From: an uncultured Lachnospiraceae bacterium
Lineage (GTDB): Bacteria > Bacillota > Clostridia > Lachnospirales > Lachnospiraceae
DNA length: 64,000 nucleotides
NCBI GenBank assembly: GCA_947626285.1
Contig: CANQRR010000011.1
Coordinates: 1-64,000 of the forward strand
Direction of reading: 5' to 3'
In this document: positions 47,976 to 58,659 of the stretch, in pieces
Layout: each line of letters starts with the position of its first letter
Numbering within the stretch: position 1 is the stretch's first letter
Made by a program: the position numbers and the translations under genes
Notes under the pieces: model-generated
Told to the model about the DNA's origin: nothing
Database searches by the model: none
What the model saw: the letters and a program-made list of their open reading frames with translations, nothing else

Positions 47976-49097
47976 GTGAAGCATAACATAGCGGAATTTA
48001 TTGGTATGATTTCAGACGGCGGAGCGGAAACTCTCGTCAAAGATTATGCGCTTCTGCTTAATAAAGATATATTCAATGTTTTTGTGATTGTTTTTCGGAG
48101 GACACGAGACAGCGCGAACGACGCATTGATTTCTCAAGCTAATGTGAAAATCATTGAAATATATAAGAGAAATGATTTTCTGTCGAAAGTTATTCAAAAG
48201 CTGAATCGATGGTGGTACGTCCCATATCGCTTGAAAAGGCTGTTGAAAGAAAGAGATATCGAGGAGTTACATATCCACCTATCCTTATTGAAATACATCA
48301 GCCCAATTAGAAAAAAAATAAAGAATGTAAAGCTTTTTTATACATGTCATAGTGAACCACAATATTTTATCGATAAATCAATTCCAACGGAGTATCGTGC
48401 AGCAAAAAAATTGATAAAAGATAATCATCTCCAGCTTATTGCCTTACATGATGAGATGCGTAAAGAGATTAATTCGATATTTGAAATTGATAATACCGTT
48501 GTGATTCGGAATGGAATTGATTTCAATCGATTTAAGGAAATAAAGGAGACGAGAGGAGAGATTCGCAAATCATTGAAAATCCCACAGAACGCATTTGTTT
48601 TAGGACACATTGGGAGGTTTTGTGATCAGAAAAATCATACATTTTTGATTGATGTTTTTTCGGAAGTTTACAAAGAGAATAAAAATGCGTTCCTCTTATT
48701 GATTGGAGCGGGTGAGTTGTTAAATACAATAAAAACAAAAATAGATAAATGCGGACTCAAAAAACGCGTCATGATTTTATCCCATCGGAGTGATATCCCT
48801 CAGTTATTAAGAGCTATGAATGTATTTGTGTTTCCGTCGTTGCATGAAGGACTTGGCATTGTTTTGATTGAAGCGCAGGTTTCTGGGTTGCGCTGTATTA
48901 TTTCCGATACTGTTCCACGAGAAGCATTCCAAAGTGAGTTCGCGGTTCCCATGAGCCTACAGGCTTCGCCTGTCGAATGGAGAAACGTCATCCTTGACGA
49001 ATCCATCAGAGGTCCATGGAAGGGTGAAATCGAGCTGTATGATATGAACAGGGAAATCAAGCGTTTGGAGCGGCTGTATTTGGGAGAACAAGCATGA
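47976..49097 (+). CDS. glycosyltransferase family 4
   Basis: IGMISDGGAETLVKDYALLLNKD; LGHIGRFCDQKNHTFLIDVF; VFPSLHEGLGIVLIEAQVSGLRCIISD; GTG start inferred. Confidence 0.9.
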   Translation: MKHNIAEFIGMISDGGAETLVKDYALLLNKDIFNVFVIVFRRTRDSANDALISQANVKIIEIYKRNDFLSKVIQKLNRWWYVPYRLKRLLKERDIEELHIHLSLLKYISPIRKKIKNVKLFYTCHSEPQYFIDKSIPTEYRAAKKLIKDNHLQLIALHDEMRKEINSIFEIDNTVVIRNGIDFNRFKEIKETRGEIRKSLKIPQNAFVLGHIGRFCDQKNHTFLIDVFSEVYKENKNAFLLLIGAGELLNTIKTKIDKCGLKKRVMILSHRSDIPQLLRAMNVFVFPSLHEGLGIVLIEAQVSGLRCIISDTVPREAFQSEFAVPMSLQASPVEWRNVILDESIRGPWKGEIELYDMNREIKRLERLYLGEQA

Positions 49098-49128
49098 GCA
49101 TACTGGATTAAGGAGATTCGCATTTGAA

Positions 49129-50289
49129 GTGAAAATAGGGATTATATCAGAGTTCCATCAGATTACGGTAAACTATGGCAATAATTTGCAGGCTTTTGCG
49201 TTGAATAGATATTTGCGTAGCGTATTTCCAGAGTATACTGTGGAATCATTGAGCTTGAGCAAAAGTCAAAAACACATATTTACTTCCTTACCATCTCTGG
49301 TGCGACGTGCAGGTAAAAAAATTATACGAAGATTTCAAAAAAATGTTGCGTCCAAGTCAAGCCTGGATGTTGAATTAGTCCAAGGACGGTTGGCGGCGTT
49401 CAAAGCGTTTCAGGAAGCTAATATTGTCTATAAATCAAATGTGACATGGAACATGCTTTGTGAATCTGATTATGATTTATTTATTGTCGGATCGGATGTA
49501 GTATGGTCACAAATCGAAGGTCAGATTAACAGGATCAAGTTTCTTGATTTTCAAAATAAAAGAAATGCGCTTAAAGTATCCTATGCGGCTTCCTTCGGGC
49601 AAAATGTGATTCCTCAGGAAAACCGCAAGGCTATCTGCCAGATGCTCCAAAAATTTCGAGCAGTTTCTGTCCGGGAAAGCTCGGCAGTCGAATTGCTGCG
49701 TTCTATAGGCGTGATGGACGTTGTTCATACTGCTGACCCGACATTACTTTTACCGAGGCAAATATGGATAGATTTGGAGCATATTCCTCATGAAGCGCTT
49801 ATTGGACAATCGTATGCTTTTGTCTACTATTTAGGCGCGGACGAAGAGCAGTTATCTGTTGTTCAACGAATCTGCGGTGAAAGGAAGCTTTCTATAGTTT
49901 ACGTTCCTTATGCGTCCGGAAACACATACGAGAAAGAAATATCATTTGGGGATATTCCCGTGAAGGATTGCAGCCCTGGGGAATGGATATGGCTGATTCA
50001 TCATGCGGATTATGTGATTACAGACAGCTTTCACGGAGTCGTCTTTTCCACGATTTTTGAAAAGAGATTTTTGGTACTTAAGAGAAACTACATTCGGGAT
50101 ATCAATATTCGGCTGATAGATTATTTGTCATTAATTGATCAGAAAGACAAATTAATCTTGTCAGACAGAACCGTTGATATAGACAGCCTGACTTGGGATT
50201 ATTCAGAAATCAATCGTACTCTTGACACATTGAAAACAAAATCACAGCAATTTCTATATAATGCCTGCAACATCAATGTAGGAGCATGA
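49129..50289 (+). CDS. polysaccharide pyruvyl transferase family protein
   Basis: NYGNNLQAFALNRYLR; DLFIVGSDVVWSQ; YVITDSFHGVVFSTIFEKRFLVL; GTG start. Confidence 0.9.
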   Translation: MKIGIISEFHQITVNYGNNLQAFALNRYLRSVFPEYTVESLSLSKSQKHIFTSLPSLVRRAGKKIIRRFQKNVASKSSLDVELVQGRLAAFKAFQEANIVYKSNVTWNMLCESDYDLFIVGSDVVWSQIEGQINRIKFLDFQNKRNALKVSYAASFGQNVIPQENRKAICQMLQKFRAVSVRESSAVELLRSIGVMDVVHTADPTLLLPRQIWIDLEHIPHEALIGQSYAFVYYLGADEEQLSVVQRICGERKLSIVYVPYASGNTYEKEISFGDIPVKDCSPGEWIWLIHHADYVITDSFHGVVFSTIFEKRFLVLKRNYIRDINIRLIDYLSLIDQKDKLILSDRTVDIDSLTWDYSEINRTLDTLKTKSQQFLYNACNINVGA

Positions 50290-50409
50290 AACTTGATGGC
50301 GGAGTTTTATCAAATGCGATTTAGGGAAAGCGTAATCGAGCATATGTAAAGGAAGATACTGAAGAATTACGAAGGAAAAAGCAAATGACACTTAGTATTA
50401 TATCCTAAA

Positions 50410-51000
50410 ATATTGCTCTGTCCTTTTTTGTGTTTACTTGGTTTATCTTTGGCAAAGCGTGACCAATCAACTTAACTGGCATATAGACAAACTGATGCTG
50501 GCAAGGACTCATGGTACTGTTCAAATATCGGTTTATTCGGTGGAGCGTCTTTAATTCTATTAATATGAAGCTTGGCACGACAACTTCGAGAGTGTTTATA
50601 GCTCAGGTAGATCGACTAGTATCACAAAATGTGAAAAAAGAATAGGATGATTTGTTTGTATGTATTTCCCGACTTAATAGGTATATAACATGCCTTATAA
50701 TGTTTGGCTATACATTCTTTGATAAAACATTTGTGTTGCGTTGGACAGGCACTGCTTATGCAGATTCCTTTATTGTAGGTTGGCTATTGATGCTTTCGCT
50801 GACATTGATGATGACGGTTGGGCTGCAAATGGAGATAATACGTGCCAAGAATCTTCACTAATATAAAGATAAACAATGTTTTGTGTATGCTTGATTTCTT
50901 GGTAAGTATTCCTTTAGCGATGAATGGGACGCTCCCAGCAGCGCGTTTGGAACATTTGCTATGAAAGTTCTAATATGTATTGGTATGCTGATATATAAAA
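50410..51000 (+). pseudogene. decayed Wzx-like flippase gene
   Basis: NWHIDKLMLARTHGTVQISVYSV, FFDKTFVLRWTGTAYADSFIVGWLLMLSLTLMMTVGLQMEIIRAKNLH and NVLCMLDFLVSIPLA align in order with the intact Wzx at 51234, but with stops and frameshifts. Confidence 0.78.
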
Positions 51001-51233
51001 ATCTTTAGAATGGATATTTATAGTGTATCCTTTGAACTTTTGAAAGTGCTCCCAGCAATGAGTTTCTCGGAATTATTGGCATGGTTGGTGGATTGTTGAT
51101 TTCTGCCAATGTTGAATTTCTTTTTGGAACCCTAATATTGCCTGATGGGGATGAAATATTTAAGAAGTCAGGGATTTGAAAAATGAGAGCCGTAACATGA
51201 AAAAATGATAAAGACAATGGGAGAAATAATCCT

Positions 51234-52742
51234 ATGAAAAAAAGGGCTGCAGTCCTTTCCTATTTGACGATAATATTCAATCTATTGTACAGCGTCGGCA
51301 TGACGCCGTTCATCATTCGCGCGTTAGGTCAGAGCGAATACGGCGTTTATACCCTTTGCACCAGCATTATCTCTTACCTGAACCTGTTTCAGTTTGGGTT
51401 TAGCATCACTTACCTTCGCTACTTTATCAAATTCAGTTCGGAAGGCGAACAGCAAAAGGCGGAAGAACTCAACGGGATGTTCCTGATTATCTTCACGGTT
51501 ATTTCCGGGCTTGTGCTAGCAGTGGGCGCGGTGCTTGTGGTGAATGCGCAAAGCGTGTTTGGAGATAAAATAACCCAGGCAGAATACAATATCGCAAAGC
51601 CCATGCTGATGTTGGTGATCATGAATGTCATGATCACGACGATCGGTGTTCCATTTCAGGCGCTGCTGAACGCCTATGAGGAATTCGTATTTCAAAAACT
51701 GTTGACGTTATGCGAAATTATTTTAAGAACTTTGGTGCTTATTCTCTGCCTGCATTTCGGCGCAAGGTCGATTGCCATTGTTGCGATCAGCACAGGTCTG
51801 AACGCGATAACGTTTGTATGCAATGTCGCCTTTGTATTCTGGAAACTGAAGGTGCGTTTCCGCTTTTCACATTTCGACGCATCTTTGCTCAAAGAAATGA
51901 TTGGGTTCTCCTTCTTTGTGTTCCTCCAGAGCATTATGGATATGTTCAACTGGCAGGTCGATAAATTTCTGCTCGCCAGGTTCTGGGGCACGGAAGAGAT
52001 TGCAGTATATTCCCTCGGCTCTAATTTCAGCAACTGTTTTATGTCTCTGGCCGGGGCTATCACAACGCTTTATGTTCCCTATGCGAATAGACTGGTTGCT
52101 GAAAAGCGGGGAGATGCAGCGCTCAGTGCGCTGATGATTCGCATCGGGCGCATCCAGTTTATGCTGGGAACGTTCGTCTTTTCGGCACTGGTGTTTTTCG
52201 GCAGGCCATTTATCCGCATATACGCAGGCAAAGGATTTGAAAACGCATACGGCGTTTCGCTGTTGTTGATTGCCCCCTTGATCATTCCGCTTTCCATGGA
52301 ACTCTGGTTTCACATTGCCCGAGCCAAGGCGTTGCATAAGACAAGCACCGCCGTATTTACCCTTGTTGCATTGCTCAATACATTGATTAGTATCCCGCTG
52401 TGCCGCCGGTATGGCGAAATGGGTGCGGCTGCCGGCACCTGTATCGGGATGTTCATTGCCAATAACGGATTTCAGATTTGGTATTCGCAGCATGTCATTC
52501 ATTTGGATATGAAGCTTTGGGCAAAGAATCTGCTGCACATTTGCCCGGCATTGATTCTTCCATGCGGGGTGGGTATTGCGATGATGAAATGGATCCCAAT
52601 CAACACGTTGAGGGATTTCTTGATGTGGGCGGTTGTCTATACGGCGATTACTGCAGTTTCCTTCTGGTTGTTCGCCTTGAATGATTCGGAAAAGGATCTG
52701 CTGCGTGTGCCGCTGAAGTGTCTGACCCATTTTCACAATTGA
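51234..52742 (+). CDS. oligosaccharide flippase (Wzx-like)
   Basis: KRAAVLSYLTIIFNLLYSVGMTPFIIRALGQSEYGVYTL; ~14 TM segments. Confidence 0.93.
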   Translation: MKKRAAVLSYLTIIFNLLYSVGMTPFIIRALGQSEYGVYTLCTSIISYLNLFQFGFSITYLRYFIKFSSEGEQQKAEELNGMFLIIFTVISGLVLAVGAVLVVNAQSVFGDKITQAEYNIAKPMLMLVIMNVMITTIGVPFQALLNAYEEFVFQKLLTLCEIILRTLVLILCLHFGARSIAIVAISTGLNAITFVCNVAFVFWKLKVRFRFSHFDASLLKEMIGFSFFVFLQSIMDMFNWQVDKFLLARFWGTEEIAVYSLGSNFSNCFMSLAGAITTLYVPYANRLVAEKRGDAALSALMIRIGRIQFMLGTFVFSALVFFGRPFIRIYAGKGFENAYGVSLLLIAPLIIPLSMELWFHIARAKALHKTSTAVFTLVALLNTLISIPLCRRYGEMGAAAGTCIGMFIANNGFQIWYSQHVIHLDMKLWAKNLLHICPALILPCGVGIAMMKWIPINTLRDFLMWAVVYTAITAVSFWLFALNDSEKDLLRVPLKCLTHFHN

Positions 52743-52754
52743 AGGAGGCAGATT

Positions 52755-53564
52755 ATGCAGCAATTCAGTCATGTTCCCAGCGGATTGGAAATTGTCAATC
52801 TGGGTTCGACCTTTGCAAAACACGGATTTGATTACCAACTGTTTGGCAAGCGGGGCTTTAATTTTGCTGGCCAGCCGCAGCCATTAAAGGAGGATTATGC
52901 TGTACTGTCGCAATATCAGGATCATCTGAAGTTAGGCGCCATTGTGCTGATCGTGTTGATTTGCCCGTTTGTTTTTTCCCTTTATGATTATGCGGATTTA
53001 GAGTCTGTTTCATCACAGAGTGGTATTGCAAAGATAAAAAAAGTAATCAAGGCGGTAATAGGCGTAGAGAATATAAACGCCATAAAATGCAAAATAGACA
53101 AAATAAAGCACAGAAAGGATGAAATGATCTCCGCGGAGGAAAAATCCCGTATAATGGCGCAAAGCCGAGTTAACGGTTGGAAAGAGGAATTTTCCCTTAC
53201 AGATATCACATCAGCACATCCTTCAGAGGAATTAAAGCGTGTTTTTACTAAAACGAGAAAAGAACTCACAGATATTCTCTTGCTGTGTCGGGAACATGGA
53301 TTTTGTCCTGTTCTGCTGGATATGCCGGTTGCAAAGGCCGAGCATTCCTTGTTTTCCAAGTCTTTTCTTCAGGAATTCTACGACGATAACCTGAAAGAAG
53401 CAAACGTAATCGATGCGCCAACGCTTCGGTATTTCGGAGACGAACGCTTTGACGATGCCCTGCTTTATGAGAACTATGTGGATTGCTTTAACGATACCGG
53501 GCGGAGAAAATTTGCGGAAATTCTGATAAATGATTTACGGGAATCGAATATCTGGGAGGAGTAA
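52755..53564 (+). CDS. SGNH-hydrolase-like EPS modification protein
   Basis: GLEIVNLGSTFAKHGFDYQLF; C-terminal NYVDCFNDTGRRKFAEILINDL. Confidence 0.55.
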   Translation: MQQFSHVPSGLEIVNLGSTFAKHGFDYQLFGKRGFNFAGQPQPLKEDYAVLSQYQDHLKLGAIVLIVLICPFVFSLYDYADLESVSSQSGIAKIKKVIKAVIGVENINAIKCKIDKIKHRKDEMISAEEKSRIMAQSRVNGWKEEFSLTDITSAHPSEELKRVFTKTRKELTDILLLCREHGFCPVLLDMPVAKAEHSLFSKSFLQEFYDDNLKEANVIDAPTLRYFGDERFDDALLYENYVDCFNDTGRRKFAEILINDLRESNIWEE

Positions 53565-53567
53565 GCC

Positions 53568-54575
53568 ATGCGTTTTGAGGAGTTGAAAGATGGAAATAAA
53601 GTAGCTTTTGGTACAAATATAACGCTCCCGTTTCTTTTTGACAGTGGCGTAAATAATTTTGCAAAAACGTTTCTTCAGCGTTTGAAAATGTATGCAGGAA
53701 AAGGCCCCCGGGAAGGTTGGGGGAAAAATGTGACCTTAAAGGCGACAGACAGCTTGATATCTTGCGTACAGCAATCGTGCAAAAGCGGCATTCGTGTCTT
53801 TGACTGTTCGAGAGCCTATGATGGCTCAGAGCAGCGGCTTGCAAAAGCGATAAAGAACGAACCCCGGGAAAATGTTTTCATAATTACCAAAATAGACGAC
53901 GATTCGCAATTCCGGGGAAGAGTTGAAGCCTGCTTTGAAGAAAGCCTTCGACAGCTCCATATGGATTATGTTGATCTGCTTTTGCTGCATTGGCCTGTGG
54001 ATTATCCCCGGATCGGAGACGACCGTTTTGATCATTCGGTTCCTGTTTATGCAAGGAGCTGGCACATTTTGGAGGAAATCTACAAAAGTGGCCGCGCTAA
54101 GGCGATCGGTGTGGCGAACTTCAGTGTCGCGCAGCTGGAGCGGCTCAGGCAGTATGCCGATGTTATGCCGATGGCGGATGAATTTGAGTGCCATCCTTTG
54201 TGTGTAAGAAAGGAATTGAACGAGTATTGCGTCAAGCATGATATCCAGGTGTTTGCTTATGCCTGTTTGTGCAGCATGGATGCTAGGCTGCGCAATGAAA
54301 ACATGCAGAGAATTGCCAAGGCACACGATAAAACAATTGCCCAGATTATTCTCAAATGGCACATGCAGGAAGGGAGAGTCCCGATTTTCGGCACGAGTAA
54401 AAAGGAAAGGATATGTGAGTATGCGCAATTGAATGATTTTATACTTACAGATTCGGAATTAGCTATGATAGACAGGCAGAACATCAATTATCGGAGATTT
54501 CCAGACTCCGAGCGTTGCGATTTTACGAAAGGGATTTGGCTGGGATGGGAAAAATACAAGGACTATTGTCCCTAA
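53568..54575 (+). CDS. aldo/keto reductase
   Basis: IRVFDCSRAYDGSEQRLAKAIK; VEACFEESLRQLHMDYVDLLLLHWPVD; RAKAIGVANFSVAQLERL. Confidence 0.93.
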   Translation: MRFEELKDGNKVAFGTNITLPFLFDSGVNNFAKTFLQRLKMYAGKGPREGWGKNVTLKATDSLISCVQQSCKSGIRVFDCSRAYDGSEQRLAKAIKNEPRENVFIITKIDDDSQFRGRVEACFEESLRQLHMDYVDLLLLHWPVDYPRIGDDRFDHSVPVYARSWHILEEIYKSGRAKAIGVANFSVAQLERLRQYADVMPMADEFECHPLCVRKELNEYCVKHDIQVFAYACLCSMDARLRNENMQRIAKAHDKTIAQIILKWHMQEGRVPIFGTSKKERICEYAQLNDFILTDSELAMIDRQNINYRRFPDSERCDFTKGIWLGWEKYKDYCP

Positions 54576-55216
54576 ATCTATTTAAATTCATTTACTATAA
54601 TTTTTTGTGTCCTCGTATTCGGCGAGATAAAGGGAAATACTTGCTTCCCAGATGGTATTCCTGCATCGAGCTCAGCAAAAGTGCACAGGTCATTCTTCAT
54701 GCGAATCTGTATCTGAACACCAATAAATACCCCCACTCCCGGGCGGAGTGCTACCTGCGACTGCGAGAAGGGGCTTCCATGACGGTTACGGGCACCATTT
54801 ATATGATGTATAACAGCACCATCGAGGTGCATAGGAATGCTTCCCTTCAGATTGGCGCCAGTACCATTCAAAGCGGCGCGGTAATCATCTGCGCTTATAA
54901 GATGACGATCGGCCAGGAGTGTCTCTTTGCCAGAATGAGCTATCTTTCCGACTCGGATCATCATCAGATTCTCAATGCGGAAGGAGAAACCACAAACTAT
55001 CCCCGGGAAACCGTGATTGGCGACCATGTATGGGTCGGGGTCAAGGCAACTATCATGAAAGGCGCGAAGATCAAAAGCGGCTGCGTGATCGGAGCGAATT
55101 CCCTTGTGGGAGGACGCGTCGGAGAGCATCAGTTCCTGATGGCGGAACCGTCGCGGGTATTTTCGGACATTTATTGGTCCGTGAAAGGATTTGAAAAGCC
55201 ATGGTTGATGAAGTAA
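54545..55216 (+). CDS. hexapeptide-repeat acyltransferase
   Basis: Left-handed beta-helix pattern (IGDHVWVGVKATIMKGAKIKSGCVIGANSLVGGR). Confidence 0.9.
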   Translation: MGKIQGLLSLNLFKFIYYNFLCPRIRRDKGKYLLPRWYSCIELSKSAQVILHANLYLNTNKYPHSRAECYLRLREGASMTVTGTIYMMYNSTIEVHRNASLQIGASTIQSGAVIICAYKMTIGQECLFARMSYLSDSDHHQILNAEGETTNYPRETVIGDHVWVGVKATIMKGAKIKSGCVIGANSLVGGRVGEHQFLMAEPSRVFSDIYWSVKGFEKPWLMK

Positions 55217-56382
55217 TCGGAAAAGAATGCTGCGGATGCAAGATGTGTGGCGACCTCTGCCCCACCGACGCGATTCAGTTTGTGACGGATCAGGAGGGGT
55301 TCTGGTATCCGCAGGTCGATAGCGAAAAATGTGTTAAGTGCGGTCTTTGCGTGAAAAAATGTCCGGTGTTGAATGAAACGGTCAATCCCAACGCATTCAT
55401 GCCCGATGTATATTGCGCATGGATTCTAGACGAAGAGATTCGCATGAAGAGCACGTCCGGTGGGGCGTATTCGGCGCTGGCGCTGCGGATGCTGGATGAC
55501 GGCGGCTATATCGCGGGCTGCGTGTTTTCAGACGACTGGAAATCTGCAAAGCACGTTATAGGAAATACCCGCGCTGATCTGGATAAAATTTTCCGTACCA
55601 AATATTTTCAGAGTGACACGGCGGGCATTTACCGTTCCGTCAGGGAACTGCTGGATCAGGGAGAGCGAGTTCTGTTCTGCGGCTGTCCCTGCCAGAACGC
55701 AGCGCTGCGGGAATACCTCGGCAAGGAATATGAAAATTTGGTTCAATGTGATTTTATCTGCCGGGGGATCAATTCGCCCGCGGCGCATCGCGCTAATGTA
55801 AGAGAACTGGAAAAGCGATACGGATCGGAAGTGTCTTTTTTCAATTTCAAAAACAAATCCGCTGGCTGGACAAGGCTGGGGCTGCTAGTGAAATTCAAAA
55901 ACGGACAACAGGATTTCACCGATCGTGATACTAGCGCGTGGACAAAAGGGTACATCAACTACAATCTGTTTATGCGCCCATCCTGCGAGCGCTGCCATTT
56001 CAAGAGGCTGCCGCGCGTTTCAGATCTTTCCATCGGCGATTTTTGGGGACTGGAAAGCAGCCCGGAAAACATGAAAAAAGGGATGTCCGTGGTAATGGTC
56101 AATACCGAGAAGGGACGACGGTATTACGAACGGACGCTGCCGTACATTCATTCGGAGCCGCAAGATTTTCAAACGGCGTTGAATGGAAACGGAGCCATCC
56201 GGATTTGCCCTAAGTATTATCCCAGAAAACGGGGCGAATTTTTTAGGTGTATCGACACGGAGGATTTTTCAAAGCTTGTCACGCGGTTGAATCGGGATCA
56301 AGCTCTGAAGCAAAGCGTGCACAGGCTGCTTTCGAGAGGGAAGCATGCGGTTAAGAAAATACTTCATATGCAGAAGGGATGA
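55201..56382 (+). CDS. Coenzyme F420 hydrogenase/dehydrogenase beta-subunit C-terminal-domain protein with 2x[4Fe-4S] ferredoxin
   Basis: CCGCKMCGDLCPTDAI and CVKCGLCVKKCPVL; STSGGAYSALALRML; VLFCGCPCQNAALREYL. Confidence 0.92.
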   Translation: MVDEVIGKECCGCKMCGDLCPTDAIQFVTDQEGFWYPQVDSEKCVKCGLCVKKCPVLNETVNPNAFMPDVYCAWILDEEIRMKSTSGGAYSALALRMLDDGGYIAGCVFSDDWKSAKHVIGNTRADLDKIFRTKYFQSDTAGIYRSVRELLDQGERVLFCGCPCQNAALREYLGKEYENLVQCDFICRGINSPAAHRANVRELEKRYGSEVSFFNFKNKSAGWTRLGLLVKFKNGQQDFTDRDTSAWTKGYINYNLFMRPSCERCHFKRLPRVSDLSIGDFWGLESSPENMKKGMSVVMVNTEKGRRYYERTLPYIHSEPQDFQTALNGNGAIRICPKYYPRKRGEFFRCIDTEDFSKLVTRLNRDQALKQSVHRLLSRGKHAVKKILHMQKG

Positions 56383-56388
56383 AACAGG

Positions 56389-58002
56389 ATGAATCTCATG
56401 GAGTTCCTGCGCCTCATGCGCCGGGCGGAAAAGCAGAACCTCTATGCGGACGCTAAAAAGAAGCTGCGGATTGCCGTTTTGGGCACCGCCAGCATCCAGT
56501 ATGTGGTGAAAGGGATACGATATCTTCTTTATCGGCAATACGGTATAGACGGCGAATTTTATGAAGGGGATTACGATGGCATCGAGAAAACGCTGATGGA
56601 CGAGGCGTCCGAATACTATGCTTTCCAGCCGGAAGTCACGGTTCTTTTGCCAGATTCCGATACCGTTGATATCGACCTGTACCAAAGTCTGTGGAAGCGC
56701 ATGCCGGGCTATATCCTGCAGGCGAACTTCGTCGTGCCCAATATCACCGCCTTGGGCAACCTGGAAGCCAACGTTGATTTTTCGCGGTCGTACAAAATTG
56801 CGGAGGCCAATCTGGAGCTTGTACACCGGAAGCAGGCCAATGTCACAATTCTGGATATGAACGGCCTGGCCTCGCGCATAGGCACGGACAGGTGGTTTGA
56901 CTATCCCGCTTACTTTTCGACCAAGCAGGGATTTTGTCTGGATTTCCTGCCTGAGGTCTGTGGGCTGATTGTCCGCCAGCTTGGAGCATTGACCGGAAAA
57001 ACCCGCAAGTGCGTCGTGCTTGATTTGGACAACACGCTTTGGGGCGGCGTTGTGGGTGACGACGGCCTGGATGGCATCCGGCTGGATCCCAACGACCCGG
57101 TAGGGGAAGCCTATCGGTTTTTTCAAAAATACCTGCTCAATCTGAAAGCACGGGGTGTGATTCTGGCCGTGTGCAGCAAAAACGAACAGGATATCGCCGA
57201 AGAGCCCTTTGAAAAAAACAGAAACATGATTCTCAGACGCTCCGATATCGCCTGCTTTGTCGCTAACTGGAAGGATAAGGCCACCAATCTGCGCACCATC
57301 GCCCAGACGCTGAATATCGGCATCGACAGCCTCGTCTTTTTTGATGATAATCCAGCCGAACGGGAGATTGTGCGCATGAATGTTCCGGAGGTTCTGGTGA
57401 TCGACGTTCCGCAGGATCCGGCGTATTACGCGAAGGCCCTGTCGGACACAGGCGCTTTTGACTGGCTCCAGATCACCAAAGAGGATATGAACCGTGCTGC
57501 CACGTATCAATCCAACCGGGAACGGGAGCAGCTTTTGCAGGAGTCAGTTGATTACGACGCTTACCTTGCCGCTCTGGATATGAAATACGATATCGGATTT
57601 CTAGATCAAAAGAGGGTGCCGCGCTTTACGCAGCTCATCAACAAGAGCAATCAGTTCAATTTGCGCACCCAAAGGTATACGGAAGGCCAGATTGAAGAGA
57701 TGCTGGGCGATCCGTCCTATAAGCTGATTTACGGCGAGCTGACGGATCGGTTTGATTATTATGGGTTGATTTCGTGCGTGATTCTGAAGGATGATTTCAT
57801 CGACACCTGGGTGATGAGCTGTCGGGTATTGAAGCGGCGGGTGGAAAACAAAATGATGGAATTCATTTTGGCGCACACGCAAGGCCCGCTGCGGGCGGAG
57901 TATCTGCCGACGGCTAAAAACAGAATGGTGGAACAGCTTTGCCTTCAATTGGGATTCCATGCGACAGAAAAGAAAGGGGAATACATCTATGAACGTGCTT
58001 GA
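56389..58002 (+). CDS. HAD-IIIC / FkbH-like protein
   Basis: CVVLDLDNTLWGGVVGDDGLDGIRL; KARGVILAVCSKNEQDIAEEPFEKNRNMILR; LVFFDDNPAERE. Confidence 0.93.
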   Translation: MNLMEFLRLMRRAEKQNLYADAKKKLRIAVLGTASIQYVVKGIRYLLYRQYGIDGEFYEGDYDGIEKTLMDEASEYYAFQPEVTVLLPDSDTVDIDLYQSLWKRMPGYILQANFVVPNITALGNLEANVDFSRSYKIAEANLELVHRKQANVTILDMNGLASRIGTDRWFDYPAYFSTKQGFCLDFLPEVCGLIVRQLGALTGKTRKCVVLDLDNTLWGGVVGDDGLDGIRLDPNDPVGEAYRFFQKYLLNLKARGVILAVCSKNEQDIAEEPFEKNRNMILRRSDIACFVANWKDKATNLRTIAQTLNIGIDSLVFFDDNPAEREIVRMNVPEVLVIDVPQDPAYYAKALSDTGAFDWLQITKEDMNRAATYQSNREREQLLQESVDYDAYLAALDMKYDIGFLDQKRVPRFTQLINKSNQFNLRTQRYTEGQIEEMLGDPSYKLIYGELTDRFDYYGLISCVILKDDFIDTWVMSCRVLKRRVENKMMEFILAHTQGPLRAEYLPTAKNRMVEQLCLQLGFHATEKKGEYIYERA

Positions 58003-58222
58003 ACAACTTCAGGAAATTTTCAGAGAGGCCTTTGACGATGACGAGCTAACCATTTCTTCCAAAATGACGGCGAAGGACATTGAGGACTGGGACAGCCTGA
58101 TGCAGATTCAGCTGATTGTTGCCGCCGAGCGCAGATTTGGCATAAAGTTTACGACGGAGGAAATGAACGGCCTAAAAAACGTGGGTGATTTTGCGGCACT
58201 GATTGAGGAGAAAACAAAATGA
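57989..58222 (+). CDS. acyl carrier protein
   Basis: 77 aa; EDWDSLMQIQLIVAAERRFGIKF phosphopantetheine-site DSL; overlaps the flanking genes. Confidence 0.92.
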   Translation: MNVLEQLQEIFREAFDDDELTISSKMTAKDIEDWDSLMQIQLIVAAERRFGIKFTTEEMNGLKNVGDFAALIEEKTK

Positions 58223-58659
58223 ACGCATATCGCTTTTCCGATCTTTCAGTGGGTATGGAGGTTTCCTTCAATCACCTTGACAGCAAAGGAACCCGTATCG
58301 AAATCACGCCCGTGCAATATGATGCGCTCCGGATGCTGACCGGAGACGTTTCACCCATCCATGTGGATGAAGACTATGCCAGGGAGCGCGGCTTTCGCGG
58401 AACCGTATGCTATGGTATGCTGGTTTCCGCGTACTATTCCACACTGGTGGGCGTGTATCTTCCCGGGAAGTACGCGCTTTTTCAGGAAGCGCACATCTCC
58501 ATGACGAAGCCCGTCTATGCAGGCGATCGGCTGACTGTGACGGGTACAGTCAAGGAGTTGAACGACGCCCTGAAGCGCGTCACCATCAAGGCGCGGATAC
58601 GCAACCAGGACGGCGAAACAGTTTCGAGAGCGACTCTGGAGGTGGGGGTGTCCGAATGA
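58219..58659 (+). CDS. MaoC-like hydratase
   Basis: GDVSPIHVDEDYARERGFRGTVCYGML hydratase-2 motif. Confidence 0.92.
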   Translation: MNAYRFSDLSVGMEVSFNHLDSKGTRIEITPVQYDALRMLTGDVSPIHVDEDYARERGFRGTVCYGMLVSAYYSTLVGVYLPGKYALFQEAHISMTKPVYAGDRLTVTGTVKELNDALKRVTIKARIRNQDGETVSRATLEVGVSE

